Positions 13,330 to 26,500 of a stretch of DNA of 64,000 nucleotides are shown one piece after another. Within the stretch, counting starts at the first letter, position 1, and the number at the start of each line of letters is the position of its first letter. The position numbers and the translations under genes are program-made. The notes beneath the pieces are model-generated. The model was given only the letters and a program-made list of their open reading frames with translations. It searched no databases and was not told the DNA's origin. Source of the stretch: Rhabdornis inornatus (Eukaryota > Chordata > Aves > Passeriformes > Rhabdornithidae); NCBI GenBank assembly GCA_013397075.1, contig VWZS01004387.1, positions 23,813 through 87,812 on the forward strand, written 5' to 3'.

Positions 13330-13662
13330 AAAAGGCAGTGTGGCATGTGAGGAAGCAAGTTAGCTCTTAATCATATCATATTGGCCTCCTTTGCAGCTGA
13401 TACATCTGCTGTAAAACGCTTAGTGCTGAGTGCCTGATTGGGCAGCCCATGCTAAGTGTTCAAACTCCTGCTGCCTTTTTTCTTCAAACAATATCTTCTG
13501 GCTTCCAGATTTCTGATAAATTGATAAGAGGAATTGCGTGAGTCAATAGAGTTGTAGACACTTTGCCAATATAACCCCAGCGCTATTGATCTGCCAGTAA
13601 ATTAAAGTCTTACTTAGAGGCTGCCGATATTTCTAATCTCCTGCCTCACCAATTACACCCTC
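13330..13662. promoter_or_regulatory. Candidate conserved non-coding element in intron 1
   Basis: This AT-rich island differs sharply from the TG/CA-rich sequence around it. It contains TTGATAAG- and TCAATAGA-type motifs, CTATTGATC, a TGATAAATTGATAAG cluster (about 13513-13528) and homeodomain-like AATTA cores. It has no simple repeats and no open frame. This texture is typical of deeply conserved enhancers in developmental transcription-factor introns, but conservation was not measured. Confidence 0.3.
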
Positions 13663-16600
13663 CCAGCTACCTGGGAGAGACAGCCACGGCAGACGAGGCT
13701 GCCCAGGCTTTTCCTGCAGCGGGGCCATGGCGTGGCAGCCCAGCCTGTGTGGGGCTGGGGGCGGCACTGGGGTGGGCACCGGTTGGGAATGCTGCAGGAG
13801 GGATTTGCCAGGCCAGGTTGAGCCTCTGGCGGCTCCTGGGCACAGCCCTGGCTGCTGGAGGATGGAGGCAGTCAGGAGGGGCAGTGAGGCTGTGCCCAGC
13901 CCTCTGCCTTCCCTGGCATGGAGTGGTCCTTGCCACCAGGTCCCGATGCCATGGGGCTGTGTCCTGCAGAAGGGACTATGAAGAAGGGATGCTGGCTGGA
14001 AGATGTGGATGCAGGGAGCCCCAGTGCCCCCCCAGCTCCTTCCCTGCTGCCTGCACTGGGCTCTGCCCCTTGGGGGCTGGGTTGGGGTCTGGGCTGAGAG
14101 GGGCTTTGAGCTGTCCGAGGGGCCATGGATCAGAGAGCCCCTGCCAGGCTCCCATGCCCCCCCACACCCCCTCCCCTGTGAAGTTTCAGTGGATTCTTGC
14201 CAGATAAGCCCCTTTCAAGTCTCATTTACGTTTGAAAGTCCATAGCTAGCTTTGGGAAGAAATCTCCAGATAAACACTGTGTTCTTTCTAATACCCCAGA
14301 GCGAAAATCAATGGGAGGGATAATTCCTTCCCTTGTCCTACATGGACTTTCATGTGTTTCTACCTCCAGCAGCACCTTTTAAATAAAGAGAAGCAGCAGC
14401 CACCCTCCCCTTTCTACTCTGCCCCTTGGGTCCCAGCCCAGGGCTCCTGAGCAGAGGGGGATGCAAGGTTTGGGGAGGAGAGGGATGCTCAGCTGGGGGT
14501 TCTGTTGGTGCCTTGGGTCCAGTCTGGGCTTTTACTGGGAGAAAACTGCACGCCTGTCTGGATTTACAGGGATGTTCCTGGGAATTCACATCCAGAGTGG
14601 TCTGTAGCTGGAGCAGAGGACCCAGGTCTTGGAGGTGGTGACAGCAATACTGTGGTGAAGGGATTTAAAAAAAATTCATTAAATGCAGTTGAAGTGAAGG
14701 TTCTTGCCATATACAATTGCTGCCAGGTGGAAGATGGGCCTATAGTGTTATATTTTTTTTATCCTAGGCTTGTGCAGGGCACTCTGGGTAGGGATGTCTC
14801 TTCTGCCCAGCATCCAGCAGTGCCTGCTATGAGGCAGATCCACTTACCAGAAATACCTTGTAGGAATTCATAGCTGGGACTGGTCTGAGACAGCTCATCC
14901 AGACTGCCCTGGAGCATGCTTATGTCTAAAAGCTGCATCCTCCAGCCATGAAGTTCTTTATCTGGCCACTTCCTTGCTGGCTGCACTGAGCTGCATTTTC
15001 CCTGATGTTGTGAAGTTATCGTATAGACTGTACATTAAAAATTGTAACTATTCCAAGTCTGCTGCTTTGGCAGGGAATCGCTGAGTCTCGTGATCTGTAA
15101 TGGAGTGGAGATGCTGAGCTGCAGCAGGATATATTTACACTGAAAGCTTTTTCATGGAGGAAACATCTGAGCAGCAGAACAGGCTGAATGATGTCTTTAG
15201 GTTTGGGTAGCTCCTGGTACATCCTGGCAGCGATGGCAGCTAAAGGGGAGCTGCTGTGTGCGTTTCTTCCCCTGCTTAGAAGAGCTGAGGGAAATCCTGT
15301 GTGCACCAGATCCTCAGAAAAGGTGCTGTTAGAAAGGGACTCAGTCTTTACTCTGTTGAGATGCTTGACGCCTGCTCACGCCTGTTGATGCCGATGCCAA
15401 GGCAAGGGCAGGTTGGAACAAGGCTTTTCTACTGCTTCAGGTAAGTTTTCAGGGTTTCTTTGGGGCTCTTTGCTCCCTCCTGGACACAGCTAAGAGTCCC
15501 ACAGTGCAAGGCTGGATGAAGTGTTTGTGAACCTTTGTGGATGGCAGATAATCCCTCAGTCCTTTTGGCTGGAGGATGTAATGGATCAGGGTTCAGTTGT
15601 TTTTCCTCCATTTCTTGGCCAGGGCTGGAGCTGCTGCCTGCAGCTCTCTGTGGAGCAGGGCATCACCTGGGGTGACTTCTGTCAGAAATTCTGCACTGCA
15701 CTCAGCAGGATGAAACCCATTCATTAGCAGCCTCTCCATGCCTGCCCAGGTGACTGGCCACTGGCCTGTGTGTTTCTCCTTTACATCCTGAAATATTCAG
15801 TGTTCTGTATGTGAACTTAATGACTGAGCAGGAATATTAACAGCTTACAGTCTCAAACCTCTAATTCAAATGTCTCTCGACTTGCAGGAAGTCTAAGTTT
15901 GGGATTTTTGTGCTCTCTGCCAAGGCTGGCATTCGGACAGTGTTCCCTAAATTATTTCCACAAATTGGAGAAGGCTGTAATTTACTATTTTAAGAAGCAC
16001 ATGTTTCAATAGACCTTTAATTAAAAAAAGAAAGTTGTCTGAAACTGTAAGAATCACTAGACTGGATCAGAACGGTAACATGTAGTAATTTGACCTTTGC
16101 AAAGTGGACAAATTCTTCTTAATTTTCTCCTCTGACCCATCTGCAGAGCAGTGTATTTATAGTCACAGAAGCACAGACTCGAAGGGGGCTCTGCTGCACC
16201 AAGAGGGGTGTTGCTGGGAGCATGGTGGTTCTCCTTAGGAACTTGCTTTGAGGATTAGGGACCCTGTGCCCATGCTTCATCACCTGTAGTTAACAGAGGG
16301 AAAAAATTTAACTCCTACCCTAAAACTTGGCCTGCAGTGATACAAGAATGTGGTTTTTTGAGTGGATAGTGAGTAAAATAGGTCACAGCTATTTCATGTG
16401 TGTGTTGAAAAACTTTGTCTTTTCCAAAGCTTTACAAGACCCGTTCCAATGTAACCTCCGAAGCAAAGCTTGAGGTGTTTTACTGCAGCTCTCCAGTACC
16501 TCCAGTCTGGTTGAACTGTGAGCTCCTGGTTTCAGAGGTGAGTGAGAGCTGCCCTGCAGTGTGAGTGAGTGTTTCTGTGGTTGTGGTGGTGTAAGGCAAG

Positions 16601-19600
16601 CTCCCAGGCAGCTGCTTTGTGTGTTACCTAGCAGAAGAACAGCAAGTGAAGCTCCTCTCCAGTCACCTCTGCATGTGACTGATGTAATTGTTTAAGGTAT
16701 GGGTTTTGCTGCCTGGCTGTCCAGCTGTTGTCAGGCATCACTGAAATGATGTGTGTTGGAAACAAACCCCTTTGCATTTGTGGCACACGGTTCATGGCAC
16801 GTGGCTCATTGACAGTTCCTGTATTAATCACTTAACTTGGTGTTTCACCTCAAATATTAGAAAGGAAGTTGAGGCTACAAGTGAAGTGTTGTTTCTGTAA
16901 AACAGTAAAAGTTGTGTTAAGACAGACACTCCCACAGGAGTAACTTCAGAGGGCTGTGCTCCCCTTGGGTACAGAGTGGTGCCCACACAGCAGGCTGCAG
17001 GACTGTGTCAGACCACTGTCCACTGTTGGTCCCCTCTTCTCACCAGGGGTTCCAGCCCAGCTGTATCTGCTCTCTGGAGGTTCCTGGTGGGCTGGGAGGG
17101 GGTGCCTCCTCCTTTACCTGCCTTTACCCCTGGAGCTCTCTGGTGCATAACTCAGACACAGCCTGTCAGACACGGTCCCTGCTGGGCCAGCAGAGGGGTG
17201 GTGGGAGCTGCAGCAGTGCCAGATGCCCAGCAGTGTATTAAACACTAGTTGAGTACAGGAGGGCATATCACAGGAGAGAGATAAGCAAAGTTCTCTGATT
17301 GTGGATCAATAAAGGTTAGTGACATCATATCTCAAAGTGAGAGAACCTGCTTTCTGCAGAGCATTTATCAGATTGCAGGCAGGAGCAGTGTTAACCTCTT
17401 CCTAACTAGGGGTCTGCTCCTCATCTGCCTCCAGACCAAATCATCTTCCCTGTCTTCCCAGAAGGCTCCTGGCCCTGCCTGTGAAATTCCAGCAGTGGCA
17501 CACTGGCGTGGCCGTGCCAGAGGGATTCTCTTCCAAAGGCTTGTGCTCAGCTCTGTGCTCTCTGCAGCATGCCTGGTCATGGCAGAGCACGGTGCTGGGC
17601 CTGGGCACGGGCTCACAGCCTGCCCTGCTGCTGGAAGTGCTTCCCATCTGGGTTTATCTGCTGTTCTGCTGGACCTTGATGCTGTTACAGCCCCGGTGAG
17701 GTGGGAGATTGCTCTGTGTCAGTGCTGGGACATGACACAGTTGTGTGGGTTAAAGACTGGCACTGTGCCAAGCATGTTGGGATGTGGTTGTAAAGGCATC
17801 CTTAGTTTCCTGGTTTGGTCCCAGATTAAGCATTTCTGTATGGCAGCAGTGGCAGTGAAATCATTGTGGATGGTCTCAGGAAGTTGTGGGGCAGCAGGGG
17901 ACCCTGGGCACGGTGTGTGCTGCCCTGCTCGAGGTGTCTGTCCTCCTGGCTCTGCTGCTATTGTTACCGAAGTAGATTAGAGCTAGAGGAGTGGATCAGC
18001 CCGTTCTGCAGTGCAGTTTGTGTGCTGAGGCACAGCTTTCCACATGAATGCAGCTGCTGAGTGTGGGGAGCGTGGAGCTGTGTGTGCCACGCTGGCAGCG
18101 GGGCTGGCAGCAGGGGTGACACCAGAGCCAGGTCCAGCCCTGGGGACCCACCAGGAGGTGCCACACCAGGAGCCTGGTCCAGCCCCAGGGACATACCAGG
18201 GTCTTGATCCAGGCCCAGGGACCCTCCAGTCCCCACCAGCTTCTTCAACATTTTTCGCTTTCTGGTCTTGTCTTCAAGTGGTTGGTAACACGAGGTACCT
18301 GTGAATGAGCAGAGCTCCCTCCTCTCCAGATGCCAGAGGAGTGTTAAGGATCCTCCAGAGCATCCGTGCCCTGCAGTAGGGAGTACAGTGTGGGTTTTCC
18401 TGCTGTGCAGGTCTCTTGTTTTCTGTGAATGAAAGGATGAACTGCTGCCTGGAGGAACGTGTGGTCGAGGTTTAGAGATAAGATAGTGAGGATGGATGAC
18501 AGGCAGAGGGTCAGGGGCAAGAACAGAGTTAATTCCCTGAATGAACTTCTCTTGTCTAGCAAGGAAATACCAATTTTTTCCAGAACCTACAGAGACTTGA
18601 GCCATAAAGACTTTCTGATTAGCTTTCATCCTTTTTCCATTGGTGATTTCTCATGGCAAAGAGCCCTTTTCTGCGGTGCCCTAGGCTGTGCCCCAGGAAG
18701 TGGCGGGAGGCCGTGCTGCTGCACGTCCTGGTGGGCTGGGGGACACTGGTGATGGAGCCCCTGCTAATGGGCTGGTGTCCAAGTAGAAAGTGTGTTTTCA
18801 ATGAGGAGGTGCTGAGATATTAGTGGGGCCTGGATTACCCTGTGATTGTGCTGTCAATACTGCTGTATTGAGTCAGAGAGAGCCTGCACGACACAGGGAA
18901 ACACTTAGCTCACTGCTGCTGCTTATTGAGAAGCCAATAGCAATTTACGTGCTGACACTTGACACCGAATCCATTCCCAGAGGTGCAGCTCCTGCTAAGC
19001 CATGCTGGGCTGGCCTCACACCTGCGCCTGCCCTCCGCCTCACATGCAGGTGTGACATGCTGGGGCTGCCCAAACACACCTGGAGCTGTCCCTGGAACTC
19101 TGATGGGACAGGCACGTGGGACCAGCTCCAGGGAGAGCTGGAAACCTGTGCTCCAGAGAGCTGGTCTCACTGGGATTAGCTTTGTTCATGTGTTCTGTGA
19201 AGATCAGAAATGTGAGTGCCCAAAGTGCGTGGGACCTGCAGACTGGAGCAGCTGGATTTCCTCTGCCCTGTTTGTCTGTTTTCCTGGGACAAGCACAGCT
19301 GAGCCTGATGGCCTTTCTGGCATTCACACACACCTTTTAAGAAAAGCTCAAGATAATCTACTGCCAAATACTTTCAAGAGGAATAACATCCAGGATATTT
19401 CTTTGAGTCTGAACTCCCTAAAACGGGAACTAAGCCATGAAGGAGAGAGGACAGGATGAGAACAGCTGGAGAACTGGGATGAGATGGCTGGAGGGGGGAA
19501 GCAGAACAGGGGGAACCTGCGTCCTGGTGATGTGCTCATCCAGGAGCATCAGGTGCTGGTGCTGGAGCACTGCAGGAGCCTGAGGAGTTGTAGACCCGAG

Positions 19601-22204
19601 TGGATGGTCTTGTCAGCCCCGGTGTGCTGGGGCAGTAAAACTCCTACTGGTTTTTAAGTGCAGCTCTTCCTGTTCTGCTGCATGGCCTGGCAAACAATTT
19701 TAGAAATTCTCTGTTAGCTGTGGTGTTGCTTTTTGGTCGCCATTCCCTTCACAGCTCCCTTGTGTGCCTGAACCTCCTGGGAGGGTTAGAAAACCTGTGT
19801 CCTAAATCTAAAAGGAAACAAAACAAGTGTGCTGCATGAGGGAGGTGCTTGGAGTGACTCTTGGTTTTACAGAAGTAGAATTTAGGTCATGTTGCAGGTC
19901 GTGTTTCAAATATCTGTGCTGCTTCATGCTGGCAGGTTGTTGTAGCTGGTGTGCAGTGTCAGGGCTCTGCAGAGTGAGGGGAGCAAGCCTAAAGCAGTGT
20001 GTGCTGGGCTGTCCTGAGCTCCTGGGCAGAGCAGGGACATGCCAGTGTCTCCAGTCGTGCTAGGGCACGTGTGCTGTGCAGGTGGCCCATGGCCAGCACG
20101 GGTGGCCCTGCTGGCAGCGGGTCAGGCACCAGCCTGTCAGGAATGTCCCTCTGTGCCAGGACACTCTGGGCACCGTGTGCCGGCCCCTGCTTTGCCAGGC
20201 TCTGGTCCCAACACAGGTGTTCCTCTCTGCAGCCCAGAGCCAGGGTGAGCTGCCTGCCCTGTCCCAGAGCTCGCTGCTGTGTGTGGTGGCTGTCACCAGA
20301 GCTGGGACATGGTGTGACAGGAGCCCACCCAGAGGTCTCTGGGACCCAGTCACTCTGTGTTTGGGCAGTACTGGCTTTCTTCAGACACCTCAAAAACTGT
20401 GGCAGAAACCAATACGTGGATAGATGTGGTGAGTGTAAGCAGGGCAGCAGTGTCCCGTGATGGAGGGGAGCAGGAGGAGTAGGATGTGTCTGCATCCTCT
20501 TGAGCCTCGGTGGAGGGGGAGGCAGCAGGCATTTCTGCTGGGATGTGCATGGCTGGGATGGCAGGTGTGACACCTCGGCACGTGCTTTTGTAGAGCTCCC
20601 TGTTGCTTATTCTGTTTTGTTCTAGTCTATTGCTAATCTTGTTCAGCAGTTGCTCCTCTTAATTATTGGAGTACTTTTACAGAGATGTAGCAGATTAATC
20701 CTTTTAGTTCTGCTTGCTGCCAGAAGAGATTGTCACCATTATTCCTGTGCTATGGAAGGAGACGTTGGAGCAGGAGGAGCAGAGCTAAATTTAGAAAGCT
20801 TGTGCTCACACATGCTGTTCTGTAGCTGTAGAGGAGCGTGTGGTGGCAGGTAGCAGTGTGAGCAGGTATGCAGGGAGGTGAGCCCAGCAGAGTTTTGTGG
20901 GTGTCACAGCTGGGTCATGACCTGCTCAGAGAATCCCAGCAGCTCATGGGCACATTTCCAGCAAGGGGAGCAGCTCCAAGGCATCACTTATCTGGTCCTT
21001 GCCTTGCTGGAACACAAATATTAACTGACAAACACTTGCATAACACATGGCACAGTCACTGTGGCCTGTTCTTATCTTCCTCCATAAGAAATAAACAGGG
21101 AAAAGTAGGAAAGTGAACTTCCAAACCAATGAGCCTCTCCTGCACTGGCATTAGTGAGACCCAAGGTTTGTGTGAGCGCTGCAGAGTTTGTGTCCCAGGA
21201 GCTGAACTTGGAGGAAATGGAGCTGTGCAGGACAGATGAGTGTGTGGGCACTGTGGGGCAGAGTGCCCGTGCCAGCCTGGCACAGCAGAGCTGGGGCTCC
21301 AAGCCTGAAGTTTGTGCTGGAGAACCCCAGCCCAGCCCTTGCTGTGCCTGTGGCTCCCCCTCTGCTCCCAGCTCAGGTGTTCTCTCTAACGTGGTCACAG
21401 TCACACATGGCATTGCAGCTGAGACCTTGCAGTGCTGTTAATGTGCCCTTTATTGCTTCCTTGTCTCCACAAACAATCTGAGCAACATCCTGGACATGGT
21501 GTTTGCCACTTGTCCAGCTGCATCCTTTGGTTCATCCTGACCAGTGCATTAGCCTGTCTCCTGTGTAATTCCCAGCTGGTAAACCCTGAATTTACTGCAG
21601 AAACTCAGCTTTCCTGTCATAACCTTGAATTTAGTTGCTTTCTTGTTGTTCTAGACTTCAAATCCTAGCTTTTTCCTGTGTAGCATTCTGGTCTTCCAGT
21701 GTGTTGGATGTGCTTCTCGATTTAATTTCATCAGGGGTCGGTGGTCTCTGCTGATAGGCAGCAGGGCCAGCAGATATGTTAGTGCAGAGGTTCCCAAGGC
21801 CTTTCAAGAGGGGAAGCTTTTATCCAGGGCGGTGTTTTCTTTCCGTCACTTTGGTTTCAGCTGCCCTTGGCCTAGTTTTCTGCCTTTTTTAGATCGTAGC
21901 TATTGCCCATCCTCTCCAGCACAACTCCCCAGTGCAGTGTGGAAGAAGGGGCAGTTTGGTAAATGCACTTTATGTTTGATCCTGGTTTTCATTTATTGCT
22001 CCCTTTTATTATTCTTGCCTTCACAGTACTTGCAGCTCTCTGTGTTAGGGCAGAATCAAACCCCAGAGCAGTGTCTCCCCAGCCCTGTCTGAGCACAGGT
22101 GTTGCTGTCTGTACTCAGCATCGTTCCTGAGCTCATGGATGGTTATCAATATCTGCTGTTGAACATGTACTTGGGTACTCTTTAATTGTTTTGTTTAATT
22201 AGAT

Positions 22205-22385
22205 ATGAGACCTTGGCACAGGCTGCCCAGAGCAGCTGTGGCTGCCCCTGGATCCCTGGAAGTGTCCAAGGCTGGGTTGGACAGGGCTTGGAGCAAACTG
22301 CTCTGGGGAAAGGTGTCCCTGCCATGGCAGAGGGTGGAACGAGATGAGCCTTAAGGGCCCTTCCAACCCAGTCTGTGATTCCATG
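22205..22385 (+). mobile_element. CR1 LINE 3'-end fragment
   Basis: The segment matches the familiar 3' tail of avian CR1 retrotransposons: a 'ggctgcccagag' block, 'ctgtggctgcccctgg', 'tgtccaaggctgggttggac', 'ggtgtccctgccatggc' and the terminal 'cttccaaccca' with an ATTC-type end. CR1 copies are usually 5'-truncated and end in short ATTCTATG-like repeats, here degenerate (GTGATTCCATG). Orientation is sense to the gene. It is a non-autonomous relic with no reverse-transcriptase frame. Confidence 0.85.
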
Positions 22386-23300
22386 GCAGCTGCTATTTTT
22401 AGCTGAAATCATGAAGCATTGAGAGAAAAGGCAGAGGCGGGGAAGGTGTCTGGAAGGTGAGGTGAGTGGTCCCCTGGGGGTGAGGCAGCTCTGTGTGTGC
22501 TGGTGGGTTCCACTTGTCTGAGCTGATCTCCCTGGCTCTGGGTGCTGCTGCTTTTGGGATGGCTCCTCCATCCCTCTCTGCTTTGGAACAGCAGCAGGTC
22601 TGTCCTTGTGCTGCTGCACTCCCAGTTTCCATTGTTTCCCTCAGGAGAGGTGGGGGTACTCTGGACCTGGGTGGCCCTGGTTGGGAAAGGCTCATTCTGG
22701 GCTGATAGATCTGAGAAAACAGTTGACCCTGAAGTCATCTGTGGCTTCTTCACAGTGCTCACAGGTGCCACTGGAATGACAGCCAGGTGTGAGGTGGAGG
22801 ACAGTGCTGCTGTTCCCTGGGGTTCAAAGGGAAAGTAATGATTTACCTTTTCCCTGTACTTGAATTTGAGTCTTTAAACAAGAAGTAAATTCATGTAAAG
22901 AGTAATGGAAACTGAAATGAAACAGGTGAATATTACTGAAACCTTTGAAGGAGCACAGATGATCCCAGAGCAGGCATTTCTCTGCAGGGCTGTCCCAGTG
23001 CTGTGCTGGAGGTGGCTGGGGGGCAGCAGTAGGTGGGGACCAAAGGGACCCCACATCACACCAGGGTTTGTTTGGATGTTCAGCACCAGCTGTGTTGGGC
23101 AGGGCAGAGCTGGAGCACTGGGGGTGAGTGGGGACTGCTGGCACAGCCAGCAATGCCCTCACACTTTGTCCTGCTCTTCCTTTTACCTTTGTTTCATTTT
23201 ACTCCTGCCTGACTGGAGCTTTGTGGAATTTACGAAGTTTGTTGAATTTCTGGTGCAGGGTGAGGGATGTTTGTCCCCGTGTGTGTTCTGGTTCCTGGTG

Positions 23301-23594
23301 CCATGCACTCTCCTCAGGTGGCTCTAGAGCAGGTTCCCTGTGCCATGCACCCTCCTCAGGTGGCTCTAGAGCAGGTTCCCTGTGCCATGCACCCTCCTCA
23401 GGTGGCTCTAGAGCAGGTTCCCTGTGCCATGCACTCTCCTCAGGTGGCTCTAGGGCAGGTTCCCTGTGCCATGCACTCTCCTCAGGTGGCTCTAGGGCAG
23501 GTTCCCTGTGCCATGCACTCTCCTCAGGTGGCTCTAGAGCAGGTTCTCTGTGCCATGCAGTCTCCTGAGGTGGCTCTAGAGCGGGTTCCCTGTG
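23301..23594. repeat. 42-bp minisatellite, seven tandem copies
   Basis: The start CCATGCAC/G recurs exactly every 42 bases at 23301, 23343, 23385, 23427, 23469, 23511 and 23553. The unit continues with CTCCTCAGGTGGCTCTAG and a GCAGGTTCCCTGTG tail. Copies differ by a few substitutions: ACTCTC versus ACCCTC, TAGAGC versus TAGGGC in copies four and five, and CAGTCTC in the last. Because 42 is a multiple of three, open frames run through on both strands with 14-residue periodicity. These are arithmetical by-products, not a gene. The high similarity between copies suggests recent expansion or homogenisation. Confidence 0.93.
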
Positions 23595-26500
23595 CCTGGC
23601 CAGTGCAGCTGGCTCTCTCTCCCTGTGTGCTGGCTCCTGATGAACACTGGCTCTCATTCCTGCAGGAGCTCCCAGCCCAGCACTGCTTCATCTGCAGTCT
23701 GAGCCGTGCCTGTGACAGGTCATTCTGGCAACTGCAGCTTGTGATTAAAAAGAGAATCAGTCAGTGTCATCTTGGACCTCAGCACTGGTGATCTGACAGT
23801 CCACCATGCCTCAGCTTCTTCCTCATCACAGCATCTTAGACTCAGGACTGCCCCAAGGGTTGTCCTCTGACTCAGGCTGATAGCAGAGAGCTCATCTCAT
23901 TTCATGGCTAGCACAGCCAGCTGCAGCATTGCACTGCCTGAAGATGCAGCTGGGAGACCCAGGGGATCTTATTCCAGATTTTGGTTGGATCTCTAGGGTC
24001 TTCTCCATGTGTGGCTTCAGCGGAGCAGGGGGCTGGACTCTGACTGCTGCTGCTGTGTGGTCACCCCCTGGAAATTCCCTCATGTCCTCGGGGAAGTTGG
24101 AGTCGTGCCTGCCATGGCCTTCAGCCTCACAGCTCTCGTGGCAGACAGTGGCTGCTGCTGAGATCATCTTCCCTCTGCTGGAAAAGGGACCTGCTCTGAG
24201 CTGGGCTTTGGGAGCCTCTGGCTCAGGTGGCCACTGCTGCTCCTGGCTGCCAGAGCTCTGCCCCTGGTGCTGCTGCTGCTCTGCCTGTGTGGGGTGAGTC
24301 AGGCAGAGGGGCTGATGCTTCACCCCCACACCTGGCTGTGCAGAGGTCCAGGTGTCCATGTGTCTTACAGAGAATATGATCTGTGTGCAAAACAAGCTGT
24401 GTTTTCCAGACCTGTGTCCCTTGGAAAAAAAAGTAGTCACATAGGGTTAGTTTTCCTCTTCCATCTTGTTTCTGCTTTCTGTGGTGTGTTAAAATTTTAA
24501 GTATTTTTATTAATATTTTTTAATTTTAATTGAGTAGCTTGTTCATAGCTGTATCTTTAATGCTGGCATTTACTGTGGCTCCAAGAGATGTTTTAAGTAG
24601 GATGGGGAGTCATTCATAGGATCATCTGTCAATGGGTGGTTCACATCAGGAGATGGGTTAGGCAACAGAGTTAAGGAAATGTATTTTGTAAAATGTCTTC
24701 AGCTTATCACATCCCTTGAAAAGCTGTGGGCAAGGAGCAGATGGGGCTGGGCTCTGAGGAGATGCTGTGTGGATGCATACAGAGGGGCAGATTTTAGGGA
24801 GCCCAGGAAAGGGGTCTGGCATCGTTTGTGGCTGTGTAGTCCACCAAACACTGCTGTCACGGGCTGGGCAGGTTTTCAAAGGTCTGGTGGCTGATTTGAT
24901 GTCCCCATGGAGCCTGGAGCTCCCCTGGCAGCTGGCTGGGCTCCAGCTCCTCCTGCTGCAGCTTGGCTCACTGTGTCACTGAGAGGGAAGGGACTGAATT
25001 CAGCCGAGGATGAGGGGAAGGAAGGACACTGAGGAGGATCCTGAAGCTCAGAAAGCTCAGGGACATGCCTGTGGAAACCTATGGCTTGAAAATCATGTAC
25101 TTACTGCTTTTATTGATAAACAGAGTGTACAGGGCTGGTTCTCAGCCTCCCTTCCCAACTGATCTCTTGGATCAGCTGATGGACAGTCAGGTTTTTTTTT
25201 TTTTGATGCTCCAGAGGCTGGGCTGGATGACTGATGAATGATTCCCTTAGTCCTGGGGCTATCCCCTTCTCCTTGAGCCAGGTAATTAAAACCCAGCCTG
25301 CTGCTGCTCCTGGCCTGGGGGGAGTGGGGGAAGGAGTTTCTGTTGGACACTTGTTGTGAAATTTGGTTCACCCTTTGTGGCTGGGCACAGGGGAGCAAGG
25401 AGGGAGCCTCAGACAGACTGTTCTGGGCTGGCAGCCTGGGTGGGGGTGAAGCACCAGCCCCACAGCCATGTGTGGGCACAAGCTGCAAGTGGGCTGTCAC
25501 AAAGCAGAGCAGAACCTTTCTGAGCTCAAACTCTTTCTTTTCCCGTCTTTTCATATGTCCTCTGCCACAAACCTTTGAAGAAGGCCTTCATAATTAAGTT
25601 TTTCCCAATTGGGGTTTTGCTTTTGAAAGAAAAATCACTTTGCATTTGGGGGTTTGAAAGAAAAATAAGGAACAATTTTCCCATTTAATTTCTGTTCAAG
25701 CTCTTTTTAAGTCACTTGGTATTTACTATATTGAATTTTCTCTTAAATCTCTGTTCCTGTTGCTGTGTATATTGCCTCTTTTAAAATTCTTTAACATGAA
25801 ATCAAGCATGCACATTCTGGTGCAGTGCTAATTCTGCTCTCAGCATGGGCAGGACATGTTTAAGTTGGGCCAGTGGGTCCTTGGCTTTCCTGAAGAAACT
25901 GTTACAGAGTAAATGCATCTTCATTGGCCTGCAATAAGGAAGTTGCAAGTCTTGGAGAAGCTTCACATTGTTCCTGGCTATTTTATGACTGAGAGATTTT
26001 TGTTTTTTTCCTGAGTTCTGCTCTGTCAGGAGCGTTGGCCATGCACGGTCACGTTGTGCTGTCCCTGGAGGGCACAGGCAAGGCCAGCAGTCCAGTGTGA
26101 CTTAGGCAAGAGTGTCACTTGTCTTTGCTATTTGGAACTTGGATGAAGAGGAAGAAAAAAGCTGTCATTGGAAATGAAGCCTGGATTCAAGCCTCCTTTT
26201 CAGATGGGCTGTGATGTAGAAGTGGACAGTTTCTCACTCCCTCTCTTCTTGCACCTTCCATTGCTGACTCCAGTGTGCACATCAGTTGAGTTGTTGAATC
26301 AGTTCCTTCCTTTCCTACCTATGTACAGACCTGGTCACAGAAGATGATTTATCAGATGTGGCTCAGCCCTGTTCTCTCTCTAGGGGATTTGGCATGGAAA
26401 AGTCAGACTGAATCTTGCTGTGCAGGCTTTCCCCATTCCCTCTGCCCAGGAGCCTGCTGCAGCCCTCACCTGTTGGAGAGCAGCCCTGTGTTTGTGGGGT

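Noticed and set aside
16155..16200. 'tcacagaagcacagactcg' resembling the start of an antisense CR1 tail
   Set aside because: Only about 20 bases fit and the continuation diverges.
23199..23791. Repeat proteins of 14-residue period on both strands
   Set aside because: They arise because the 42-bp unit is divisible by three and lacks stops. No start context, domain or intron structure supports a gene.
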